Shown here: in pieces, positions 36,591 through 44,343 of the stretch
Layout: each line of letters opens with the position of its first letter
Position numbering within the stretch: position 1 is the stretch's first letter
Assembly (NCBI RefSeq): GCF_000010345.1
Contig: NC_009663.1
Span: 1,178,001-1,242,000 of the forward strand
Length of the DNA stretch: 64,000 nt
Direction of reading: 5' to 3'
DNA from: Sulfurovum sp. NBC37-1
Lineage (GTDB): Bacteria; Campylobacterota; Campylobacteria; Campylobacterales; Sulfurovaceae
Notes under the pieces: model-generated
What the model saw: only the letters and a program-made list of their open reading frames with translations
The model's database searches: none
Told to the model about the DNA's origin: nothing
Translations under genes and position numbers: made by a program

Positions 36591-36674
36591 TCGCTATCGG
36601 TATAAGTAGGTTATTTCGTACTGTGTCAAATGGTTTTTTCTTTGGTTACTGCATTCTTGCCTTCTTATCCAGGG

Positions 36675-36689
36675 AGGACATTTTGTCCT
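36675..36689. promoter_or_regulatory. Short perfect dyad AGGACA-TTT-TGTCCT
   Basis: A 15-bp dyad lies in the 293-bp gap between guaD-like and P460 genes; TTTGTCCT recurs in part at about 36722-36729. A TATAAT at 36846-36851 is the likely -10 of the P460 gene. The dyad could bind a regulator but none is identified. Confidence 0.35.
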
Positions 36690-36883
36690 TTAAAACGATT
36701 ATTTGACAAATAACGGAACACTTTGTCCTATTAACGCCAATTTTAGGTGCTAAATTTTATAAGCTGATCGGTATATAATGTTCCTTGAATAAATAGAATC
36801 TACAAAAAACTATATAATATTTAGATAATCTCCACAATTATTTTTTATAATACAATTATCTTAAAAATACGAGGATATATTTT

Positions 36884-37417
36884 ATGAAAACAATAACAAA
36901 AGTTCTAATCTCAACAGTTTTAGCTTCAGGCTTATTCGCACAATCCGATGTTTATTTAACGAACAATGCTGGTGTTCCAGATTTAAAAATGCCAAATAAT
37001 AAATTGGCCTTCAAAGAAATTGAGGGGTATCAAAACTATAAAATTATTGCCACCCATTTCAGAACCGATAAAAATGAGATACGATATGTTTTAGCAAATC
37101 CAGTTGCTTATAATGCTCTTTTACATCAGACTAAGATTATGCCTGATGGAAGTAAAATTGTAAAAATCGGATGGAGTGTGAAAAAAATGCCGACTTGGCC
37201 GGGAGCACTTGAATCAGATAAAATACAAAGAGTCGAATAGATGATAAAAAACAGTAAAAAGTTTAATCATGACGGAGACCACTGGGGTTATGCCCGTTTT
37301 GTCAAAACTAAAGACGGTTATAAGCCTTGGGCTAAAGGTACACAAAGCTGTATTGCATGCCATGCGAGTGTAAAAAGTGATGATTATCTTTTTACGCACT
37401 TTCAAAAAACATTTTAG
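36884..37417 (+). pseudogene. Cytochrome P460-family gene interrupted by an in-frame amber codon
   Basis: The first 118 codons encode a signal peptide (MKTITKVLISTVLASGLFA) and a P460-like domain (RTDKNEIRYVLANPVAYNALL, then KIGWSVKKMPTWPGALE). A TAG at 37238-37240 follows KIQRVE. The very next codon is ATG and the same frame continues for 58 residues with the rest of the domain: DGDHWGYARFVKT and the haem site SCIACHAS, ending SDDYLFTHF. In intact P460 proteins these parts are one chain. The break is a single nonsense codon, not a frameshift. It may be a recent pseudogene, a readthrough case or a two-piece protein. A two-component system follows directly. Confidence 0.8.
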
Positions 37418-37424
37418 AGAGTAC

Positions 37425-38108
37425 ATGAAAAAAAAACTTCTTGTCATCGAAGATGAAAAAGCCATTGCTGATTTGATTGTACAAAGATTTGACACCTCTT
37501 TGTATGATGTAGATATATCTACAGATGGCAATGAAGCTCTTGCTAAATTACGTACAGATAAATACGACCTGGCAACTATTGACATTATGCTTCCTCATGT
37601 TGACGGACTTACGCTTTGCAAAAAATTCAGAGAATTCTCACCACAAACATTTTTAATTATAGTGAGTGCTCTTGATGAAGAAGAAACTAAACTCAAGGGA
37701 TATGCATACGGTGCAGATGATTATATTACAAAACCTTTTAGTACCAAAGAGTTGCTTGCAAAAGTGGAGTCATATTTTAGAAGAGAAAACATTCTAATAT
37801 CCCAAAAGTCAATAAATCTACAAAACCTTTCCTTGGATGATGCAAAAAAAGAGATTAAAATAAATGGTCGTGGTCTTGCGTTTACACCTAGTGAATATTT
37901 ACTTTTCTTTACCCTTATAAACAATCCGAAAAAACTTTTTTCAAGAGAGGAGTTGTCATATCTGATTTATGAAAATAATTTAGGTGAAATAGACAGTAGA
38001 GGAATTGACTCACATATTTCGCATATTCGGAAAAAGATAAAAAAATTCGATACCGTAGAATACATTAAAACAGTTCATGGCCAAGGGTACATAATAAATG
38101 AGCATTAA
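37425..38108 (+). CDS. OmpR-family response regulator
   Basis: This 227-residue regulator has a receiver domain (1-120) with phospho-acceptor Asp53 in TIDIMLPHVDG and the conserved Lys in YITKPFSTKE. A winged-helix DNA-binding domain (about 130-227) ends in DSHISHIRKKIKK...HGQGYII. ATG 37425 is chosen because the receiver begins there. Only 7 bases separate it from the P460 gene, and it overlaps the histidine kinase gene by 11 bases. The pair may control the P460 region. Confidence 0.92.
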   Translation: MKKKLLVIEDEKAIADLIVQRFDTSLYDVDISTDGNEALAKLRTDKYDLATIDIMLPHVDGLTLCKKFREFSPQTFLIIVSALDEEETKLKGYAYGADDYITKPFSTKELLAKVESYFRRENILISQKSINLQNLSLDDAKKEIKINGRGLAFTPSEYLLFFTLINNPKKLFSREELSYLIYENNLGEIDSRGIDSHISHIRKKIKKFDTVEYIKTVHGQGYIINEH

Positions 38109-39099
38109 AAAATTACTACTGATTTCCTACATTATTGCAGGATTTATCATATCAATATTTACCGCCTTTATGACATTTTATATTATTGATGTTCCTATCG
38201 GTATGAAAATGTTTTCAAAAATAGTCATAACTATTAGTATCGTTTTGCCTGTAATTGCTTTGTTGAGTTATTTGATTGGAAGTTATTTTTCCAAGAAATT
38301 TGCAGATATACAAAAGAGACTTATTTTAATATCTAAAGAAGATTTTACTCTCTATGATAAAAATGAATATATAGATGAGATAACTGAGATAAATAAAATA
38401 CTCAACACTGTTTCCATACAGCTGGAGAACTCTATTAATGAGCTCAAAGAAAAAAATAGTGAACTGACATGGATGGTTCGCTCATTTGCTCATGATTTTC
38501 GAACGCCTTTGACTATTATACAAGGGAATATAGAGGCTATAGAAGATGGTTTGGTAGCCAATGAAAATATACCGTTAGTCTTAGAAAAAGTTAAATACGA
38601 GACTCACTATATGAATGAACTGCTCAGTGACGTACTTTTATTTATTGGGTCTATGAAAAGTGTTGTAAAAAAAGAGAAGATACAACTCAAAGAATTTATA
38701 GATAAAGAAATATTTGTACTCCTTGTGCCTGATGCAAGTGTCACTTTGATAAATGCAATGAAAGAAGAAGATGAGATTCTATTTACTAAAACAGATTTGA
38801 AAAAGATTATCATAAATTTACTTGACAATAGTATCAAGTTTACTACTAAAGGTAGTATCACTATTGCTTTAGAAAATAATTCCCTTATAGTGCAAGACAC
38901 AGGAACAAGCATAGAGACAAAAGAGTGTGAGAAAATTTTTCAACCATTTTATACAGTGGATGAAAGTAAAAACCGCCTTAAAAGCGGTTTTGGATTGGGA
39001 CTTGCAATAACAAAAAATCTAGCACAAAAAAATGATTATTCTTTAGCATGTGATACCAAGTATAAGAATGGGTTTAAAATAGCTTTAATACCTCAATGA
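38098..39099 (+). CDS. Sensor histidine kinase
   Basis: This 333-residue inner-membrane kinase has two helices (about 5-30 and 40-62) with almost no periplasmic loop, so it probably senses within the membrane. The dimerisation helix has His132 in SFAHDFRTPLTIIQGN. The ATPase domain contains KIIINLLDNSIKFT, VQDTGTSIE and KSGFGLGLAITKN. The overlap with the response regulator gene indicates coupled translation. The gene is AT-rich like its partner. Confidence 0.92.
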   Translation: MSIKKLLLISYIIAGFIISIFTAFMTFYIIDVPIGMKMFSKIVITISIVLPVIALLSYLIGSYFSKKFADIQKRLILISKEDFTLYDKNEYIDEITEINKILNTVSIQLENSINELKEKNSELTWMVRSFAHDFRTPLTIIQGNIEAIEDGLVANENIPLVLEKVKYETHYMNELLSDVLLFIGSMKSVVKKEKIQLKEFIDKEIFVLLVPDASVTLINAMKEEDEILFTKTDLKKIIINLLDNSIKFTTKGSITIALENNSLIVQDTGTSIETKECEKIFQPFYTVDESKNRLKSGFGLGLAITKNLAQKNDYSLACDTKYKNGFKIALIPQ

Positions 39100-39168
39100 G
39101 TCAACTGTATTCACCTTATTTTAGAGTAAAGAGGTCTGTAAAGTTTATCGGATCTAAAGGAGAAGAAT

Positions 39169-39240
39169 ATGCCACGTAAACCTCGTATTGAGATAGCAGA
39201 AGTACGGGGGTCAGTTGCCACCTATTGTCTGTTATTAACG
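39169..39240 (+). pseudogene. Remnant of a REP-associated tyrosine transposase
   Basis: AAAGGAGAAGAAT precedes an ATG followed by MPRKPRIEIA, the typical first residues of REP-associated (Y1/RAYT) transposases, which go on GYYHVINRG. Here the match breaks at codon 11; GTTATTAACGG a little later may be the remains of VINRG in another frame. The rest of the gene is gone and the helicase gene begins on the other strand. Recognised from memory of the family, so tentative. Confidence 0.45.
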
Positions 39241-39249
39241 GTGCCCTTA

Positions 39250-41319
39250 TTAAACTTCTGCCGTTTTCTTCACCCTCTTCTTTTTGGGCTCTGGTTCAAC
39301 GAACTCCCCTTTGATCAACCCTGCCTCATGCAGGAACTGTGAAGGTTTGTAGTCTATTTTCTTGACTTTGTCGTACTGGGCAAGAGAAAGGTAGAGTTTG
39401 TCTTTTGCTCGTGTGACGGCCACATAGAACAACCTTCGTTCTTCTTCAATGCTGCTCATCATCTTTCTATTGGGAAAACGGCCGTCCACCAGATCGACTA
39501 CATAAACTTCCGGGAATTCCAGGCCTTTGCTGGCATGTACCGTCAGCAGATTCACCCCTTCCCCTTCACTGAGCTCTCCGCCGCCCAGCACCATGGCATT
39601 GACGAATCGGCCCAATTCTTTGTATTGTCGTGAAAGGTCGAGCAGCAGGTTGGCTTTACGCAAAATGCGTTCACGTGCCACTTTCTTCTTCTCTTCGTCC
39701 ACCTCTCCGGTTTTCAGGCGCCCTCTCTGTGTCGAGAGCATTTCAACGATCCCGCTGTAGAGTTTGGATGAAATGGCTGTCCGGAGAATCTTGGCAGGAT
39801 TCTTCTCGGATTTGATCTCATTCATCAGTCTGTAGAAATCATTGAAGAACTTTACACCGTCCTGAATGATCTTCGGGTGCTTGAGTAAAGGATGGCCGTA
39901 AACACTGTGAGGAAGATCGAGATGTTTGAAACGCGTGGCTGAACCGATCTCATGGTCATCGTCAAAGAGCCCGAGCTGAACATTTTTGTTGGGGTTAAGC
40001 TTGGGAAGTTCCGAATTAACCGGGTAGAGAACCCCCTGCATGAAATTACCGTTCCCAAAATGAAGAAAACACTGAAAGAACTCTTTGGAAAGTGCGGAAC
40101 CCACGCCTGATGCATATTCAAAAACATGTATGAACGCCATCATATCCTTGGGGTTGACCAGCAGGGAGAGCAGATCGAGAAGAAATTTGATCTCTTTGGC
40201 ATCGAAAAAACTTGTTCCACCCTTTCGTTTACACGGTATTCCCACTTCACGAAGACTCGCTTCTATCCCGTCTGCAGAAGAGTTGTTGCGGAAGATCACG
40301 GCAATGTTGTCATTGGGAACATGGGTATGCTTGATGCTCTGTGCAATAGCCTGATACTGTTCAAAGAGGTCTTTGTACATCAGCAGTCTTGGCGGGTGGG
40401 TCTTTCCGTGACGCCCTACTTCAAGTTTTTTGGGGTAAATGCGTTCGTTGCGCTCTATGACCCTGTTGGCAAGAGAAAGAATGGGGGCAGTAGAGCGGTA
40501 ATTCGTTTTGAGTGTAAAAACATTGGCATCGGGGTATCGCTTGGAAAAGGTAGCGATATTTTCTATATTCGCACCATTAAAGGCGTAAATACTCTGATCA
40601 TAATCTCCGACGCAAAAAAGCGAACGTGGTTTGAGTGTATCGATGAGCGCTCCCTGAAGCGTGTTGGTGTCCTGGTATTCATCTACCAGTACCTCTTCAA
40701 AGTGTATGGTGTTCTCCTCAAGATGACTTTTGATACGCAGCAGCAGGTCATTGAACGAAGCAAAACCGTAATCGATCTTCTCCTTCTCAAACTCCTGCAC
40801 AATGTCCATATAGGCATCCATAATCACTTCATGATCTGGGTACTTTTCCAAAAACCACTCATCGAATCCCTCAAGGGAGGCATTTTGGTACAGAGAATAC
40901 ATCTCGTAAAGGTAGGTGGCCGAAAAAGGCGCCAGAGGCAGGTTCATTCGCTCAAAATTTCGTTTTTCGTAAATACTCCTGAAAAGTGTTTTGAGTTCTG
41001 AAGGCTGTTTGAGCGCAAGGTTGGGGTGCAGTTCTTTGAGCCATCGGTAGGAGACGGCATGAAACGTACCTGACTCGATACGCGATACGACTTTTTTTGG
41101 GAAATACCTCTCCAGACGGGCGATCATCTCTCCTGCAGCTTTGTTGGTAAAGGTCAGCAGAAGGATCTTCGAAGGGTCCGTGCCTTCATTTAGAAGATGG
41201 GCGATACGCCCGACGATGGTTGAAGTTTTCCCTGTCCCGGCGCTGGCGATGATGAGATTTTGTCCCAGAGATGCGGTGGCAGCGCTGAGCTGTTCAGCGT
41301 TGAGTGTGCTGAGTGGCAA
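39250..41319 (-). CDS. UvrD/Rep-family ATP-dependent DNA helicase
   Basis: This 689-residue superfamily 1A helicase has motif I IIASAGTGKTSTIVGRI, motif II VDEYQDTN, motif III GDYDQSIYAFNGA, motif IV TNYRST and motifs V-VI LTVHASKGLEF and VAVTRAKDKLYL. It should unwind DNA 3'-5' in repair or replication restart. Length is normal for PcrA/Rep. The reading frame starts with TTG directly after the stop codon of the 112-residue gene, so translation probably couples to it. The C-terminus is basic (PKKKRVKKT). Confidence 0.93.
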   Translation of the reverse strand: MPLSTLNAEQLSAATASLGQNLIIASAGTGKTSTIVGRIAHLLNEGTDPSKILLLTFTNKAAGEMIARLERYFPKKVVSRIESGTFHAVSYRWLKELHPNLALKQPSELKTLFRSIYEKRNFERMNLPLAPFSATYLYEMYSLYQNASLEGFDEWFLEKYPDHEVIMDAYMDIVQEFEKEKIDYGFASFNDLLLRIKSHLEENTIHFEEVLVDEYQDTNTLQGALIDTLKPRSLFCVGDYDQSIYAFNGANIENIATFSKRYPDANVFTLKTNYRSTAPILSLANRVIERNERIYPKKLEVGRHGKTHPPRLLMYKDLFEQYQAIAQSIKHTHVPNDNIAVIFRNNSSADGIEASLREVGIPCKRKGGTSFFDAKEIKFLLDLLSLLVNPKDMMAFIHVFEYASGVGSALSKEFFQCFLHFGNGNFMQGVLYPVNSELPKLNPNKNVQLGLFDDDHEIGSATRFKHLDLPHSVYGHPLLKHPKIIQDGVKFFNDFYRLMNEIKSEKNPAKILRTAISSKLYSGIVEMLSTQRGRLKTGEVDEEKKKVARERILRKANLLLDLSRQYKELGRFVNAMVLGGGELSEGEGVNLLTVHASKGLEFPEVYVVDLVDGRFPNRKMMSSIEEERRLFYVAVTRAKDKLYLSLAQYDKVKKIDYKPSQFLHEAGLIKGEFVEPEPKKKRVKKTAEV

Positions 41320-41658
41320 TTATATGTGACCGAGAATGTAGTAAGTATTTTTGTTGTCGACTTTTTTCAGGTTCAGTTTGTACTTATCCGCCCAGTGGTT
41401 GACGATCTTGTTGAAGGCACTGAGGTTGTCTGCCGAACTATCCTCGTTACATTTGATCTTAAGGTAGTTCTCCGAATTGGACATAGCAATATACCCTTTT
41501 TCCACGGCAAGTGCATCGTTAAATGATGGGAGATGCGGAGAAAATTTTTCAAAACCGTCCGTATTTGCGATGATATCTTTGATCTGATTAAGTGTCTGCG
41601 GGGTCTGCGAATAGCCGAGTTGAATCAAAAGTGCTTCAGGTGTTAGTTCGAGATGCAT
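41320..41658 (-). CDS. Uncharacterised 112-residue protein upstream of the helicase
   Basis: This soluble protein has no recognised domain. It begins MHLELTPEALLIQLGYSQTP and has a helical middle and a strand-rich C-terminus (LNLKKVDNKNTYYILGHI). AGGA stands 6 bases before the ATG. Its stop codon abuts the TTG start of the helicase gene, so the two are co-translated; it could be a helicase partner. That is inference from layout. Confidence 0.75.
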   Translation of the reverse strand: MHLELTPEALLIQLGYSQTPQTLNQIKDIIANTDGFEKFSPHLPSFNDALAVEKGYIAMSNSENYLKIKCNEDSSADNLSAFNKIVNHWADKYKLNLKKVDNKNTYYILGHI

Positions 41659-41744
41659 GTTTTTCCTAATATATATAGATAGTGTGTCAAGAATCAGATT
41701 GTAGCAAAAAAGAGGTTAGGAAAGAGAAGAAAAAAGACCGAAAT

Positions 41745-42308
41745 TTAAAACAGTGTCTCTTTTGGTGTCTCTACTCTGGCAATAAGGTCTTTGTAGTGTT
41801 CGACGTTCTGAAAAGCTTTTTCATAACGCCATCGTAGTACGAATTCAATGATCTCATTCTTGAGTGTAGGATCAAGTGTTTCCGCTTTTCCAAAATATCC
41901 GAGTGAAACGTTTTTGGCTTTTTTCTTTCCATTCTTGTCTGGTTCGTAGGTAATAGCGATGATTTGGATATATTTTCCTTCTCGTACTTCTCCAAAATCT
42001 TCTTCTTTGAGACCGATACCGGATAGATTCATTGCTTTATAGATAAAGATATCATCAAAATTCGGAGATTTCTCAAAGATCTTCAGCTTTTCATAAAGAG
42101 CCTTGACTCTCGCGATATTTTCTTCTCTGACACCCTCAAAGCTGATATTTTCAACCGGTTTTTCATTCTTTTTGGCAGGTGTGGGAACGGGTGATACTTT
42201 GGGTTCTCTTTTCTCCTCTGTACTGACATCAGCAGCTGCTTCTTTCTGTGACAACTCCTCTTCCAAACGACTGGTAAGTGCTTTAAGTTTGTCTAAACTA
42301 TTTGACAT
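41745..42308 (-). CDS. Uncharacterised protein under a c-di-GMP-I riboswitch
   Basis: This 187-residue soluble protein has an acidic N-terminal coiled coil, a Pro/Lys-rich linker (about 38-54, PKVSPVPTPAKKNEKP), and a C-terminal domain of mixed helices and strands with GKYIQIIAITYEP and VSLGYFGKAETLDP. No family is recognised and there is no signal peptide. A GTG one codon before the ATG is possible. The AAAGGGAACC ribosome region lies 34 bases or less after a cyclic di-GMP riboswitch, so this protein is probably an output of c-di-GMP signalling, perhaps in motility, adhesion or biofilm. Confidence 0.8.
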   Translation of the reverse strand: MSNSLDKLKALTSRLEEELSQKEAAADVSTEEKREPKVSPVPTPAKKNEKPVENISFEGVREENIARVKALYEKLKIFEKSPNFDDIFIYKAMNLSGIGLKEEDFGEVREGKYIQIIAITYEPDKNGKKKAKNVSLGYFGKAETLDPTLKNEIIEFVLRWRYEKAFQNVEHYKDLIARVETPKETLF

Positions 42309-42341
42309 CACGGTTCCCTTTTCTTTAAATAATCAAAGTCT

Positions 42342-42403
42342 GGCAACCCGGCTATCTTCATGAGACCCGTGGCTTTCCGTCCCTGTTTCGCAACAGGTTT
42401 GGC
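42342..42403 (-). ncRNA. Cyclic di-GMP-I (GEMM-I) riboswitch
   Basis: Read on the minus strand from 42403 to 42342, the RNA has the GEMM-I core. CCTGTT-GCGA-AACAGG is a stem with a GNRA tetraloop; GGACGGAAAGCC is the conserved joining segment; ACGGGTCT...AGATAGCC forms the tetraloop-receptor stem; and CGGGTTGCC is the 3' closing strand. The last helix has one C-C mismatch with GCCAA. It lies 34 bases ahead of the 42308 start, with no terminator between. GGTTGCC of the switch can pair with GGGAACC at the ribosome site (6 of 7 pairs), suggesting translational control in which ligand binding frees the start. That mechanism is inferred. Confidence 0.87.
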
Positions 42404-42593
42404 ATATATTAGATAATATAGTACTGCACATTTTATAATATTAACTTTAAATCATAGTGAATAATATCAAAATTTTTCTATTTTTTAATGTGAAAAGCTG
42501 AAAATAATAATATTATTTAATATTCTATTTGTTCTTCTACTCTTAACCAATCTTTTGATAGAATCCCTATACATTAAAAAGAGGTGGAGAACA

Positions 42594-43862
42594 GTGCAGT
42601 ATCTGGAGATAAAAGGCGGGAAAAAACTGAGTGGCAGCGTGACAATAAGCGGTGCGAAAAATGCGGCGCTCCCTGTGATCGCTGCAACGATCCTGAGTGA
42701 CAAAGATGTAACCCTCACCAATTTGCCAAATGTGGTCGATATCCGTACACTGCTCAAACTGCTTACCATGCTTGGCGGCGTGGTGGAACATGAGGGAACG
42801 GTTGCAAAGATCAATAATGGATCCATCACCTCGACCAAAGCGGTCTATGAGATCGTCTCGCAGATGCGAGCCTCCATTCTGGTACTGGGTCCCCTGCTCA
42901 CCCGTTTTGGTGAATGTGAAGTCTCCTTGCCCGGCGGGTGTGCCATCGGGCAGCGCCCTATTGACCTGCATCTCAAAGCACTGGAAGCCATGGGTGCAAA
43001 GATTACGATAGAAAGCGGTTATGTCCATGCTGTCGCTCCCAACGGACTGCACGGTGCAAAGATCATTTTTGACAAGATCACGGTAGGCGGTACGGAAAAC
43101 ATCATTATGGCAGCCGCACTTGCCAAAGGAACGACCATCATCATCAATGCGGCCAAAGAACCTGAGATCGTACAACTATGTGAAATGATTGCTGATGCCG
43201 GTGTAAAGATAGAAGGTATCGGTACCAATGAACTCACTATAGAAGGCACGGACGGTATACCGCTTGCATTTAAAACCGTAGAGATCATCCCCGACCGTAT
43301 CGAAGCGGGGACCTACCTTTGTGCCGGTGCGATCACAAAATCGGAGATTACATTAAACAAGGTCAATGCGGAGCATATACGCGCTTCTATTGACAAACTT
43401 GAAAGTATGGGGTTCACCTTTGATATAGCTAAGGACAGCATTACCATTCATCCTACAGATATTATCAACCCTGTCAATCTCATCACGATAGAGTATCCGG
43501 GATTTCCTACCGATATGCAGGCACAGTTCATGGCTGTTGCTGCTATGGCTGATGGGGAAAGCCTGATTGAGGAGCGTCTTTTTGAGAACCGATTCATGCA
43601 TGTAAGCGAATTGAACCGTCTGGGTGCCGATATCTGGCTCAAGGGGAGTGTTGCTGCGGTAAAAGGAGTAAAAGAACTTCATGGTGCAGATGTCATGGCG
43701 ACCGATCTGCGGGCCAGTTCTGCTTTGGTCCTTGCCGGGCTTGTAGCCGAGGGAACGACCAATGTCCGTCGTATCTACCACCTTGACCGAGGTTATGACA
43801 ACCTGGAAGGCAAACTGGCTGCGCTGGGTGCGGATATCGTCAGAAAAGAAGAAGAGAAGTAA
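42594..43862 (+). CDS. murA: UDP-N-acetylglucosamine 1-carboxyvinyltransferase MurA
   Basis: This 422-residue enzyme makes the first committed step of murein synthesis, moving enolpyruvate from PEP to UDP-GlcNAc. It starts [20 protein letters not shown] and contains the PEP-site loop [15 protein letters not shown] with the fosfomycin-sensitive Cys, GAKNAALPV near the N-terminus, and the C-terminal [16 protein letters not shown] 42594 is used as start, preceded by AGGTGGAG; an ATG frame 39 bases upstream lacks the conserved residues. It is followed by a CYTH gene 5 bases on. Confidence 0.95.
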   Translation: MQYLEIKGGKKLSGSVTISGAKNAALPVIAATILSDKDVTLTNLPNVVDIRTLLKLLTMLGGVVEHEGTVAKINNGSITSTKAVYEIVSQMRASILVLGPLLTRFGECEVSLPGGCAIGQRPIDLHLKALEAMGAKITIESGYVHAVAPNGLHGAKIIFDKITVGGTENIIMAAALAKGTTIIINAAKEPEIVQLCEMIADAGVKIEGIGTNELTIEGTDGIPLAFKTVEIIPDRIEAGTYLCAGAITKSEITLNKVNAEHIRASIDKLESMGFTFDIAKDSITIHPTDIINPVNLITIEYPGFPTDMQAQFMAVAAMADGESLIEERLFENRFMHVSELNRLGADIWLKGSVAAVKGVKELHGADVMATDLRASSALVLAGLVAEGTTNVRRIYHLDRGYDNLEGKLAALGADIVRKEEEK

Positions 43863-43867
43863 GTCGT

Positions 43868-44341
43868 ATGCCAAAAGAGATAGAGCGAAAATTCCTTGTT
43901 GACAGCACAAAACTTCCCAAACTTCCTACCGCTCATCACATTAAACAGGGCTATATCCCTACAGCCGGTACTGCCACAGTCCGTATCCGTATCAGTGATG
44001 ACCGGGCATTTCTTACCCTAAAAGGCAAAGCCAAAGGCTTGACCCGCTCAGAGTTCGAGTACGGCATACCTGTTGAAGAGGCAGAAATGATGCTTACCGA
44101 GCTCTGTACTTCCTCTCACATCAAAAAAAAACGTTATCTTATTCCCTATGGTGACCATACCTGGGAACTGGATATCTTCGAAGGGGACAATGAAGGACTG
44201 ATCGTTGCTGAAATAGAGCTGCAGGCTGAGCACGAAACCTTCCAAAAGCCTCCATGGGTCACAGAGGAAGTCTCCTACGATCCACACTACAGAAACGCCT
44301 ACCTTATCGATCACCCCTACTCCATGTGGGCTGATAGCTAG
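43868..44341 (+). CDS. CYTH-domain protein
   Basis: This 157-residue protein starts with the CYTH signature EIERKF (ExExK, residues 4-8) and has the tunnel-fold charged strands TVRIRIS, LTLKGKAKG and WELDIFEGDNEGLIVAEIEL. Members hydrolyse triphosphates such as thiamine triphosphate or inorganic tripolyphosphate, or make cAMP. Short single-domain bacterial forms are usually tripolyphosphatases, but the activity cannot be decided here. It follows murA by 5 bases, in one operon. Confidence 0.9.
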   Translation: MPKEIERKFLVDSTKLPKLPTAHHIKQGYIPTAGTATVRIRISDDRAFLTLKGKAKGLTRSEFEYGIPVEEAEMMLTELCTSSHIKKKRYLIPYGDHTWELDIFEGDNEGLIVAEIELQAEHETFQKPPWVTEEVSYDPHYRNAYLIDHPYSMWADS

Positions 44342-44343
44342 CG

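Noticed and set aside
40126-41001. 291-codon plus-strand frame within the helicase gene
   Set aside because: It is antisense to conserved helicase motifs and has no ribosome site.
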